DNA of 64,000 bases, taken from the NCBI GenBank assembly GCA_003833135.1, contig QZLH01000214.1:62818-126817 (forward strand), in the 5' to 3' direction. Shown piece after piece: positions 1 to 10,121 of this stretch. Under the pieces are notes generated by a model, which had not been told where the DNA came from, ran no database searches, and worked only from the letters and a program-made list of their open reading frames with translations. Every line of letters begins with the position of its first letter. Position 1 is the stretch's first letter. The position numbers and the translations under genes are program-made. The DNA comes from Oehlia diaphana. Lineage: Eukaryota > Glomeromycota > Glomeromycetes > Glomerales > Glomeraceae.

Positions 1-729
1 CCATCGAAAGATTTTACACCTTGTAACGACCCAAACGTTTCTAAATAAAATTTATAACAAAAAAAACCTTTGTATTTGACAAAAATCAAGGTTAGTTTAT
101 TTAATAAGTATCTACCGAATTTGATATATGAGAATATTCAAAGTTGAGAGGAATGACGAAAATACACTGAATATTGTTAACGATAGGAATTGCCGTCAGA
201 ACGACACATGTCTTGATGAGACAAGGTTCTCTGATCTCTCGATCATATTCTTTTACAGATAAATGTAATACATTAATTTATGATAATATTGCTAATTCAT
301 TTTGCATTTGTTTTTTCCGGTTATATTAGGAATAATATTGGGAATAGGAAATCTCCCGCGTGCTTATATCCCGACAGGCAGGCCGGTACTAACATTATAC
401 TAACCGAGATTTGATCGTTGTAAATATTATTCATAATTATTTTTGTACATTACAGTAAATAAAATTTTTTTACAACTACACTTTTTGTTTAATGTTTTAC
501 AAAGTTTTACAATTTGTCAAGAAATACAATATTACATAGTGAAGCTTGACAATATTATAACTATAAGCTAAAAGAATATACAAGTGTTTCCAATTAGTAT
601 AATCAATTTTCATAGGTATAGATACTAGCCTTTCATCAATTTCAATTCTAGTGTGTATATGGTGTTAATACATAAAAAATTTCATAAAACTAATAATGCT
701 CCAACTATACAAATCGTCTGTTTATTCTG
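1..729. other. Intergenic, no gene seen
   Basis: No open frame of useful length or splice-joined coding signal was found. The stretch is AT-rich with stop codons in all frames. Its right end is the 3' flank of the leftward gene that ends at 730. A gene lying further left could have untranslated sequence here, but nothing in the window shows it. Confidence 0.5.
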
Positions 730-1686
730 TTATTCTATTTCTTCTTCATCAGATTGCAAGAAGCGTAGTTGTTGTTCTAATATTAAAAGCTTCTTCTGTT
801 CATTTAATATTTTTTGCAGTTCATCATAGTCCAATTTCTCCTGCAAAATAATTTGATAAGCACTTAGTTGGCCTTGAGCAAAAGAATCGTTCTCTTGTTG
901 TCTTTCAATTATTTGCTTTTGGATTTGGAGGAGAAGATCCAAAAACTTTCCCATGTTAGTGCCTGCTTTTTCTTTAGCATTGGTTATTAACTTTTTAAGG
1001 TTATTTTCTTCTTTTTGAAAATAAGGAAGATAAAACTTCAGTTTAAGCCCTTTGATTTCTTTTTTCAATTTATTAAAGTCAAGATCAGTATTAGGCGAAA
1101 ATACTATGTCAACTAACTCTTGAAATTGACTGAGAGTTGGAGTTTCTTCATTTTCCTTTTTCAAACTTTCTATTTGTTGGTCCTTTTCCGCGATGGCTTG
1201 ATTTAATTTTTCTATTTCTGCTTCTAATTGTTCCAATTTTTTACCATTTTCAACCAAAACGTAAGGTAATAATTCTTGTTGTCCCAAAAGCTTATATTTT
1301 TCTAACCAATAAGTTGAACCATTTGCATACTTTACTTCATAATACATTACAACGACTTGACTTAGTTGCCTTTCTTTGATAAGTAAATTACAGTTGGAAT
1401 TCCTCAAAGAAAAATTGCCGGAACTTTCAGTTAGCATTATCTTGCTTAACTCCTTGTTTTCGCTAATGTCAATGCTTTCTAAATTATTTACACTGACATT
1501 TTGAGCAAAACTGATTCTTCTTAAATTAGGAAATTGCGACAAATTTATTTTCCCTTCAAATACCGAATTGTTAAAATAAAGAATATTGTCAGATAAACTA
1601 GGCGCATTACTGCTATTTTGAAAACTTATATGCTTTGTCAGTCTTTTCCAATCGTCAGACACGCCATCTAATTTTTCTTGCGCCAT
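730..1686 (-). CDS. LRR-like / coiled-coil protein, 318 aa
   Basis: Intronless 318-residue reading frame. Residues about 45-110 carry short leucine-rich-repeat-like lines (FPNLRRISFAQN, LESIDISENKELSKIML), which usually form a solenoid binding surface. Residues about 150-185 (LEQLEAEIEKLNQAIAEKDQ) and 260-315 are heptad-rich coiled coils, and the C-terminus is acidic. No signal peptide or membrane segment is visible. This N-terminal LRR plus coiled-coil layout is common among multi-copy proteins of Rhizophagus, but the function is not known. The start is the first ATG, followed by MAQEKLDGVSDDW. The gene is divergent from the histidyl-tRNA synthetase, with about 200 bases between the starts. 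A protein-interaction role is an inference only. Confidence 0.75.
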   Translation of the reverse strand: MAQEKLDGVSDDWKRLTKHISFQNSSNAPSLSDNILYFNNSVFEGKINLSQFPNLRRISFAQNVSVNNLESIDISENKELSKIMLTESSGNFSLRNSNCNLLIKERQLSQVVVMYYEVKYANGSTYWLEKYKLLGQQELLPYVLVENGKKLEQLEAEIEKLNQAIAEKDQQIESLKKENEETPTLSQFQELVDIVFSPNTDLDFNKLKKEIKGLKLKFYLPYFQKEENNLKKLITNAKEKAGTNMGKFLDLLLQIQKQIIERQQENDSFAQGQLSAYQIILQEKLDYDELQKILNEQKKLLILEQQLRFLQSDEEEIE

Positions 1687-1883
1687 AGTAATAAAACAAA
1701 CGGAATTCTTTTATTATAATCTCGTGATACTGGCCAACTACAACTCAACAACTCAAATAACTGATCGGACAAAACTCCGGTTAAATAGGCCAAATAAATT
1801 TTTTAAAATTGATTAAATGCTATAACAGATAAAAAATAATAATAATAATAACTGATAATGATTAAGTCACACGGTCAATTATT
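1687..1883. promoter_or_regulatory. Divergent intergenic promoter region
   Basis: A stretch of 197 bases separates the start of the leftward LRR-like gene from the proposed start of the rightward histidyl-tRNA synthetase. It should hold both core promoters. It is AT-rich with a short TAA/AAT run near 1830-1850; no defined transcription factor site could be named. Confidence 0.4.
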
Positions 1884-3770
1884 ATGGCATCGCTTACAAA
1901 AGAGAGTCATATCGAAGGTTATTACCAATAGGTAACTTTTTGGCTTATAGCTGTTTAACTGAAATTAATTCGTTATTTTGAGCAAATTTATTCGTCAGGT
2001 AGAATTGAACCCGCGCGACCTATTAGAGGAACACGCGACCGTTTTGGAAGCGAAAATATAAAATATAGTCATATCTTGAAAATTGCGTCGTCCATTGCGG
2101 AATTATACTGTTATGACCATGTAATGATATATAATCAATCTTTCGTAGATTGAATTCTAAACAATTGCATAATCTAATTATTTTTCTATATTATGTTAGA
2201 TTTCCACTCCAATATTAGAATTGTCTCAAGTTTTTGAACGAACTTTAGGAGAAGATTCTGATATAATTGGAAAAGAATTGTATAGTTTTGTTGATAAGGG
2301 AGACGACAAGTTAACTTTGAGACCAGAAGGAACTGCTGGTAAGGAATAAAGTTCCCGATGAATGTTCCGAAGTTGAAAAACAATTGAACTTATTACTTTT
2401 GATATTTGGCATAGGTATTGTTAGAGCATTAATTAGCAATAATCTAATTTATGATCTCCCACAAAAATTTTATTATTATGGACCTATGTTTCGTCATGAA
2501 AGACCCCAAAAAGGGAGGTTAAGGCAGGTGAACACCTAAAGAATTATTTTATTGTAAAATATTCGCAATTGTTACTAAAAGGAAATTATATTACATAATA
2601 ATAGTTCGAACAATTTGGTGTTGAATTGTTTGGTCATGAACATCCAACCTCTGATATTGAAGCAATTGACATGGCTTGGACATTTTTAAATAAGGTTGGA
2701 CTTGGTGATTCTATTGAAGTAAGCATCTAAGTTAAAAAATTTTAAATTATAACCGCAAGTTATTAATTTAATTTAATTTATTGCATTAGCTTGAAATCAA
2801 TTCCTTGGGCGACAGTGAATCTCGAACGAAATATCGAGATGTTGTAAGAGAATATTTGCGTAAAAATGAACACCATCTTTCAGAGGATAGCGCAAAAAGG
2901 TAACAAAAATTATCTAAATTTTTAGCATATTAGAAGATATTAATTATTTGAAATTCTCTAATAATAAGGATTTCAACGAATCCTTTACGTGTTTTGGATT
3001 CAAAAAATCCAAAAGATGTTCCAGTTATTCAAGACTGTCCAACAATTACTGAATATTATAATTCGACATCTGCCAAGAGATTTGATGATGTTTGTCAAGG
3101 ACTTCATGATTTAAATATATTATATAAAATTAATCCTCGTTTAGTTAGGGGATTAGATTATTATGATAATACAATATTTGAATTCAAGTGTTTGAACCCT
3201 AATCTTGGTACCGCTCAAGGAACTGTATTAGCAGGTGGTAGGTACGATGGCCTCGTTCAAATCATGGGCGGAAAAGAAAAAGTTCCTGGAATTGGGTACG
3301 AATACAATTTCTTTAAATAAGATCTTTTTATATATATTTTACTAATAATATTATTTTTTAATAGTTGGGCTGCTGGAATTGATAGACTAGCAATGATATT
3401 AAATGATAACTTATTACCGTCGAGAAAAAGACCAATTGCAATTATAATAATACCGGATCGTGAAAAGTCTGAAAATCTTTCAACAGAAACTGAGCCTATT
3501 ATTTCCTCAAAGAATAATAAGCTTTATTATTATGGGCTTAACCTCTCCAAATTCTTACGTGATAAAGATATACCGACATTATTTTATCATTCTTCGCACC
3601 AATCATCATTGAAAAATATATTAAGCAATACCGTAAAGACAAATGCTTCACATGTAATATTTGTAGGTGAAAATGAAATGGCAAAAGGTGAAGTAACAAT
3701 AAAGGATTTGGATAATAAAATTCAAAAAGGATGTAAAATTGAAAATATTCTGCAATATATTAAAATTTGA
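1884..3770 (+). CDS. Histidyl-tRNA synthetase, bacterial type (probably mitochondrial)
   Basis: Class II histidyl-tRNA synthetase, charging tRNA-His. Eight exons: 1884-1917, 1999-2120, 2200-2338, 2415-2527, 2605-2718, 2790-2899, 2969-3295, 3365-3770; together 1365 bases, 454 residues. Visible motifs in order: IRGTRD at the start of the catalytic core, [16 protein letters not shown] (motif 1 region), LRPEGTAG and [10 protein letters not shown] (motif 2 and loop), [23 protein letters not shown], the histidine-specific [21 protein letters not shown], and AAGIDRLAM (motif 3). The C-terminal 120 residues form an anticodon-binding domain. These signatures are of the bacterial/organellar class, not the eukaryotic cytosolic class. 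The first exon is uncertain: it relies on a GTTATT donor, and no clear mitochondrial presequence is seen. Confidence 0.92.
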
Positions 3771-4148
3771 AATTTTTAACTTCAAAAAAATAAAAAAATG
3801 TTATATTTACTAAGTTATTTAATAAATTAAAGTTTTTTTCTTAATTGATGTTTAATATATAACACAGAAAAGCATAAAAATTTTTATAAATACAATTGTT
3901 GTACTCGTTAATTATTTGTTCAACAATTTTTTTTTTTTTTTTTTTGAAATGACAACAGAGTAACGAATATCCATCAGACAGTATTCCTAATGCCTCTAAT
4001 GACGTTTAAATTAAAAGAATAATGAATAAATAAATTTGGAAATAGCAATATATAAATCACTAATTCCCGTATAAATAAATTAAATAAATATTTAAATAAA
4101 AATTGCAAATGAAGGAAGAATGAGTGTCTGATAATCTGCAAATATCAT
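3771..4148. other. Convergent 3' flanks
   Basis: This is the spacer between the ends of two convergent genes, the histidyl-tRNA synthetase and the G-alpha subunit. It is AT-rich and contains a T run near 3929-3945. No coding signal was found. Confidence 0.5.
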
Positions 4149-5829
4149 TTAGATAAGACCCGAAGCTTTGAGGTTCATTCTCTGAACTGTATCGTTCACT
4201 GAAGCAACAATAACGCGCATTTGTTTTGTATCCTTGTAAGAGATAATGAAACGCCAAATGATTAATATCATTAAAATGATAAATATCAAAATGTTGAATA
4301 GAATAAATATTATTTACCGTGGCATGTGTAAGGTGGACATAAATATGCTTGTCATCATTTTCATTACAATTTATAAATGTTTTTTGAAAGAATTTTGTTA
4401 CACTTTGGAATTTATTATCACCTATATAATACGTTAAAGATGTAAAAGATATATAAGAAAATAAAAAAGAAAAGAAGAAAATTTTATAAAGTATACCTTC
4501 GTAATCAGAAAAATAGTCCTTCAATTTAATATAAGTAAGTTTATGCTTTAAAATGTCAATCTTGTTAAGAAACAAGATAATACTCGTATTTACAAACATT
4601 TCATGATTGCATATACTTTTGAACAATTGAATTGCATCAGCCATACGATTAACATTTGGAGCTTCTTCAAGTGTTTGGTCAAACGATGAGATAGCAGCCA
4701 TGAAAATTATGGCATTCACATCATCAAAATAAGGACTAAAGTCGGTTATGTAATTACATTATAAATTATTACAGAACAAAAATATATAAAAAAAAGAATA
4801 CATTAAAAAAAAAAGAAACTTACGCCCAAAAGTGTCGCTGAGAACGATGACCGCCTACATCATAAATTCTAAAGAAGAGAAAAGAATTATTTAATGTAAA
4901 TATATAGCATTGATTTCCGTAAATTGTGTTATCATTATTATATACTTACTTGTACGTAGTGCCGTCTATTTTGAAAAGATGTTCAGTTACGCCAAGTGTC
5001 CGAACTCGAGCTTGTAAGATATCTTCATCAGAAGGTGTATAGTCCTTATCGGTAAATCTATCCACGTTATCTAAAAAGCTAAAAAAAAAAAATTAGAATT
5101 AATAAAAATGTCAGAATTGATACATGAAAGAGTACAGTACACTTACTATCTCGCCGAATCTTGTAAGCCAATTTCGCTAGCATGTTCATAAGCTTTTATA
5201 ATAGCTGGATCTTTCCATAATGCCTCGATCGCTTCAGAATGTTCCATGAATAATTGATATGCATTGTCATTCAATCTAGAATCTTTAACTCCTGCCTGAA
5301 CACTAATAGAATTGCGGTTCAAAGAATCTTTGACTGAATTTAGTCTACTAAACTTCTCGAGATGAATCAAATTGCTAGAATCTAACGTATAGCCAAAGCT
5401 TGTAAGAGCGTTGGTTAAAGCCTTCATTGCAGTAAGCACATTAAGGTGAACAATTCTTCGATATTGCTCGCGTTCATCCTCAAGACCATTTCCATGAATA
5501 ATTTTTAGCTGTTTAAGTACAGTTGTTTTACCACTTTCAGACGAACCTATTTGTAAGATTGAATAAATGATAAGAATGTCAAAATATTAAAATAACAAGT
5601 ACTGATCACTAATGCAAATATTTTTATATTTACCTAGTAACAACAATCTTGCCACTTTTTGTTTATTTAGTCTTTCCTTTTCAGCTTTAATTTGTTTGTC
5701 AATAGCTTCACTTTTCTTTTTTGCTTCCTTTTCTGCAATTACGCGTCTACGCTTGTCCTCAGCGGTTTCATTTGAAGGAATATATGGTTTTAAAGGATCA
5801 CTCATATCGTTCGAAACAGATGAAGCCAT
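4149..5829 (-). CDS. Divergent heterotrimeric G-protein alpha subunit
   Basis: Seven exons (5634-5829, 5147-5546, 4950-5078, 4824-4868, 4497-4735, 4318-4421, 4149-4232) encode 398 residues. The GTPase core is clear: P-loop LLGSSESGKTT (family norm GxGESGKST), switch I ARVRTLGVTE keeping the Arg and the Mg-binding Thr, switch II DVGGHRSQRHFW, G4 LFLNKIDIL and G5 LTHATDT, ending in KASGLI. Between P-loop and switch I lies the helical domain. Three departures are notable: His replaces the catalytic Gln of DVGGQ; the start MASSVS lacks the Gly2 needed for myristoylation; and Ser replaces the Cys often found fourth from the end. The N-terminal DPLKPYIPSNETAEDKRRR stretch recalls an expanded class of basidiomycete G-alpha-like proteins. 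It probably couples to a seven-transmembrane receptor, but membrane attachment and GTP turnover may differ from classical subunits. Confidence 0.93.
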
Positions 5830-5949
5830 GATTTATTATTATAATTTTTTTTTTTTTGTTTAATGAAAATAATGAAATAATGTACAAAAATGCAATGAAT
5901 GAAAAAATTCAAAGACAATAATTATTAACATACAATATTAAACAATTTT

Positions 5950-6330
5950 TGAGCTACAGAGAACAATTTGTTATAAAAGGATAGGCATATTTGTAATGTA
6001 ATAAATGTAACATTCATGATGCAACTAAATATCACATCTTTGATTCTAAACTTAAAAAATAAATCTATAACAAAGAATTCTAAATTGTCTGAAACTGATG
6101 AAATTAGGAAATTAATTTTTTTTATTAATTCCATTTTTAAGCTCGAAGAGTGTTAGAAAAAGGTCCAACGATGTATGTAACACTCTTAAAGAACTAAAAA
6201 ATTGTTTTAGAGTAACGGAACGCCCTTCCAAATCTAAGCATGATAGACATCTTTCTAGTACATCTTCGTCATGTAATCACATCAATTTTATAAAATCACC
6301 AAGTTTTTCCATATTCAGTTATACTATGAT
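5950..6330 (+). pseudogene. Possible small coding relic, frame-broken
   Basis: Two rightward open stretches follow each other in different frames: one containing KNSKLSETDEIRKLI and another containing KRSNDVCNTLKELKN and SKSKHDRHLSSTSSS. The change of frame falls at a T run near 6115-6123. Neither half is recognised and no splice pair joins them. It may be noncoding; it lies in the divergent space between the G-alpha and MTAP starts. Confidence 0.15.
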
Positions 6331-6406
6331 TATGTGATTTAAAGTCCCGTGCTGCTTTAACCTAATTTAACCGCTCAAAAAAAGACCTAAAAAAAAAAAA
6401 AAAAAA

Positions 6407-7413
6407 ATGGCAGGTAATAATAACGAGGATAGAGTAAGAATTGGTATTATAGGTGGTAGTGGACTTTATGAAGTTGACCATTTGAAAACGATTGATGAAA
6501 TTTACTATGAAACCGTAAGAATTTATTTATTTTTTTATATTTCTAAAAAAAATTATTTTTTTTTAAAAAAAACTCTTTTTTTTAGCCCTGGGGTTATCCT
6601 AGTAGTAAAATTACAATAGCTGAAGATCCATGTGGATTCAAAATTGCATTTTTATCTCGACATGGTAAAGGACATAAGTATAATCCTTCAGAAATTCCAA
6701 CAAGAGCAAATTTGGCGTTACTTAAAAATATTGGTGTAGAAATTATTGTAGCATTTTCAGCTGTGGGTTCATTACGTGAAGAAATTAAACCAAAAGATTT
6801 CGTTCTACCAGATCAAATTATAGATCGAACAAAAGGGATTCGTCCTTCTACATTTTTTGAGGATGGTTTAATAGCTCATGTATCTTTCGCTGATCCATTT
6901 AATCAAATATTATCAGAATTAATTTATAAACATAAAAATGTACTAGAAGAAGAAGGAAGTACTTTGCACCAGAACAAAACTTTAGTATGTATGGAAGGGC
7001 CAGCTTTTAGTACTAAAGCTGAATCAAATTTGTATCGTAGTTGGGGTTGTGATATAATAAACATGTCTGCTATACCTGAAGCTAAATTAGCTAAAGAATT
7101 AGAAATTGCTTATCAAATGGTTTGCATGTCAACTGATTATGATTGTTGGAAACAAGGTGAAGAGATTGTTACTGTTGAAATGGTTGTAAATAATATGAAA
7201 AAAAATTCTGCGAATTCTAAAAAATTATTAGAAGCAATTTTGCCGGATTTAGGACAGTCGTTAAGTGATGGGAAATTTGAATCAAATAAAGGATACATGA
7301 ATCATTCTTTTATTACAAGTAAGGAAGTAGCAAACAAGGAACAAGTAAAGAAATTAGAATTCGTGTTCCCAGATATTTTGGATAGACTAGGATTTTCTTC
7401 GGATTTATTTTAA
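6407..7413 (+). CDS. MEU1: S-methyl-5'-thioadenosine phosphorylase
   Basis: Cytosolic enzyme of the methionine salvage pathway that splits 5'-methylthioadenosine with phosphate into adenine and 5-methylthioribose-1-phosphate. Two exons (6407-6514 and 6586-7413) give 311 residues, close to the usual length. Family marks: IGIIGGSGLY near the N-terminus (phosphate loop), LSRHGKGHKYNPSEIPTRAN, AVGSLREEIKPKDFVLPDQ, the substrate-pocket motif CMEGPAFSTKAES, and NMSAIPEAKLAKELEIAY followed by STDYDCW. The DYDCW aspartate and the INMSA methionine are typical of MTAP rather than purine nucleoside phosphorylase. The chosen ATG follows an A run and gives MAGNNNEDRVRIGIIGG. The product is a byproduct handler for polyamine synthesis. 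Confidence 0.96.
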
Positions 7414-8011
7414 CTATATGTTTTATAATAGCGGTTAAATAAATTTTCCCCCAACAATAAAAAAATTTAATAATTTTATTCTATTTCTTACAAAAATTTA
7501 CAGTAAAAAAGAATTGATGTTTAAAAAGTGATATATTATATATATTATATGTATATATCATTTTCCGTTTAATGCTCGAACTTTTGTATATATAAAACAA
7601 ATGTAAAAAATTGAGTGCAAGAAAACAATTAAAAAAAAGTGAATGTTGAGTGTGATGCATAAGAGAATGGAAATTAAAAAATATAGTATAATAGAAAAAA
7701 TTGAAATGTGTTCCGAGGGAAAAAAGTCTGTATATAACTCTTAACCATTTAAATTACTGTAGACGATTAGATGAACTAAGCTATAAGAAAACTAGCTAGA
7801 ACCCGCTAGCCTATCTAAATTTTTTATTTTTATTTATACCCAAGATATTTTAACCCTGACGAATATATCTGAAATCGTGACTCCAGTTAACCAAGTCACA
7901 CATATATTATGTAACAATTAAAGGAAAAACTATACAATTCCGGATTAAATTAAAAAATTATCATCTTTAAATGTTAATTATTTATGTAACTTTTTTTCGT
8001 CTTATTTTTTT
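7414..8011. other. Convergent 3' intergenic region
   Basis: About 600 bases separate the end of the MTAP gene from the end of the leftward Opy2-like gene. AT-rich, with a TA-rich dinucleotide stretch near 7530-7560. Nothing coding was found. Confidence 0.5.
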
Positions 8012-9403
8012 TTATATGGATTCCTTCGTTATTATTTCCTCATTCTGGCCTTTTTTAGTTGAATCTACGTTATTTTCAGGTTCTTGAACTTCCCCTCCTG
8101 TTACATTTACAAAAGATGGTGTATTTCCTCCCCAAAAGATCATGATCTCACCATCTCCATCATCTGAAAACATTGTACTTCTACCGTTTGAACTCGAAGA
8201 ACTTATTATACTCTCTCTATGTAATTGAGGTGATGATGGATCATTACTATATACTTCATCACTACCAAATAATCCAAATGATTGTCGACCTTCTATTGGA
8301 TCTAATGCAGCCGAATTTAAATTTTGATTTTGTGACGTCGTGTTTTGATTTGGATTTGTAACACGAAACGATTCCGCTGATGGTCTTTCTATATCTATAT
8401 GAGGCATCATTTGTTCAGTATCAGAATCACCACCAATTCTTATGGAAGTTGGACTGCTTGGTACTGATGATATTGAAGGAGCGTATAAGAAAGTATTCTT
8501 CATGGGTGTCTTTGGGGTATTAGGAATGCTATTATCACTTCTCGTAGATTGAGTAGAACTCATTTCTTTATTTGTTGTTTGTTTTATAGTATTAAGCCGA
8601 ACAAGTGCTGGTTTTGCGCGTGTTGCTGTCACAAGAGTAGCTGTAGAAGCTGCAGGTGATGTTTTTGTCGCTTGCAATATTGTACCAATATCAGGAGCTG
8701 TATCATCATCATCTGTAATATCAATTAATTGCTCATCGCGTAGATTACGAGGTAAGGGACTGGCTAACGGTGTGGTTCCAGCGCTAACATTAGAAACTCG
8801 TATTCTTAGATATGATGGTTCCGGTATAGGAGTGGTTGGTGTCGTTGGAGTAGTTGATGGAATATATGCAATTGGAATGACATTTTCTCCATTCAATGAC
8901 GTCATTTCTTCGTTACTATCTAATTTAATACCCCTACTATTTCGAGCTTTTCGTCTCCGTACAAAGGAGACATAGCCTATTGCTGTCAAAAAACCAACCC
9001 CAAGAATACCACCAATAACCGCTGGTAATAAAATTTTATTTCCTTGGTTACTGTTGTTATTATTGTTGTCCACTAAGTCTGATGATGATTTGGAACAACT
9101 TGCTTGTGGACATTGAAAACATGTCCTTAATGATAGAGTACATTTTGAATCTTTACCGCATGGAGGACATGTTGGAACGACATCACATGGTATGCATGAC
9201 GAACTACCTTTATTTTCTAAAGGTTTTGGTTGTGTATTAATAATTGAATATTAGATAATTTAAGAATTGAAAAATAAAATAAAAAAATAATCTTTCCTAC
9301 CTTGTGCTGTTTGTGCTGTTACCGGCGTTATATTTATGAATATTATTGTTATACACACTAACCAAACGAGCATATACAATTTTATTTTTGATAGTGAAAA
9401 CAT
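8012..9403 (-). CDS. OPY2: Opy2-like membrane anchor of MAPK signalling
   Basis: Two exons (9301-9403 and 8012-9216) give 435 residues. Order of parts: a signal peptide at residues 1-33 (MFSLSKIKLYMLVWLVCITI onward, ending near PVTAQ), a small extracellular cysteine cluster with spacing C-x2-C-x5-C-x2-C-x5-C-x6-C-x2-C-x4-C (contains CPPCGKDSKCTL and TCFQCPQASC), a single membrane helix (LLPAVIGGILGVGFLTAIGY) followed by RRRKAR, then a Ser/Thr/Pro-rich cytoplasmic tail of about 320 residues. The cysteine cluster plus one-pass layout matches the fungal Opy2 family; in yeast Opy2 recruits Ste50 and so the MAPKKK Ste11 to the membrane in osmotic, pheromone and filamentation signalling. Which tail motif would bind Ste50 here could not be identified. 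The splice joining signal peptide to cysteine domain was inferred by frame. Confidence 0.8.
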
Positions 9404-10121
9404 CTATAATTAACTTAATTATCTTATAAACAATAATTGCTAACAAATGAACAAGGAAAGGAATGAAATAAAGATAAAAAAAAACAAGGATATAAATTAG
9501 ATAAAAAATGAAGTAAAAGAATGTAATAATATGATTTTTTTTTTTTTTTTTTGACTGTAATATTAACGCTTGGTGTTTATACTAGTCGAGGAGTGAGTTA
9601 GTTATTGCGAGCTCCAAAAAGAAAAGTCAAAAAATACAGAATTCGCACAAGTAGCGTGAGATTGTTTTAAATATGAATTCCGCTAGAGAGTGTTTAAGTG
9701 GGCTTTGAAGCCAGTAATGGGAGATGGGAAACCATCGACAAGTTATTTCGCAAGCGACGAAAGGTCTGAAAGTTTCTTCCCGGAAGAAATTTTTAGTTTT
9801 AACAAAATATTGTTTCACTGCCTTATTAGTAAAACCATATGTATGTACCAATTGAAAATACCTTAAAATCAGTAATTTTGGCCCTTGTCACTCGAACGTT
9901 TCCTTTTCAGGAGACTAAGTAAATTAAACGTTACAATCTGGACCCGTTAACAATCGCACCTATTGCTTAAGTCTGTGTTACCATATGACAAATAAACCGG
10001 TGCTTTAATGTTAATCATTTTAACTTCAGATCAACAACGATTATTTATTCCATTTTAGTCAATAGTTCTAAAGTTTAAATTGTCTCTTTAGTCTTTATCA
10101 GATCTTTTCGTTCATTTCTAA
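9404..10121. other. Divergent intergenic region
   Basis: About 720 bases between the starts of the Opy2-like gene (leftward) and the AOS1 gene (rightward), so both promoters lie here. A T run of 17 or more occurs at about 9536-9552. A short leftward open stretch at 9627-9851 has no recognisable content and is not called as a gene. Confidence 0.45.

Noticed and set aside
4060..4232. C-terminal extension of G-alpha ending LNIYLIYLYGN
   Set aside because: This reads through the last intron; splicing at 4318/4232 gives the conserved DTKQMRVIVASVNDT end and stop at 4149.
9627..9851. 74-codon leftward ORF
   Set aside because: No recognisable motif, no splice partners, lies in the divergent promoter region of OPY2-like and AOS1.
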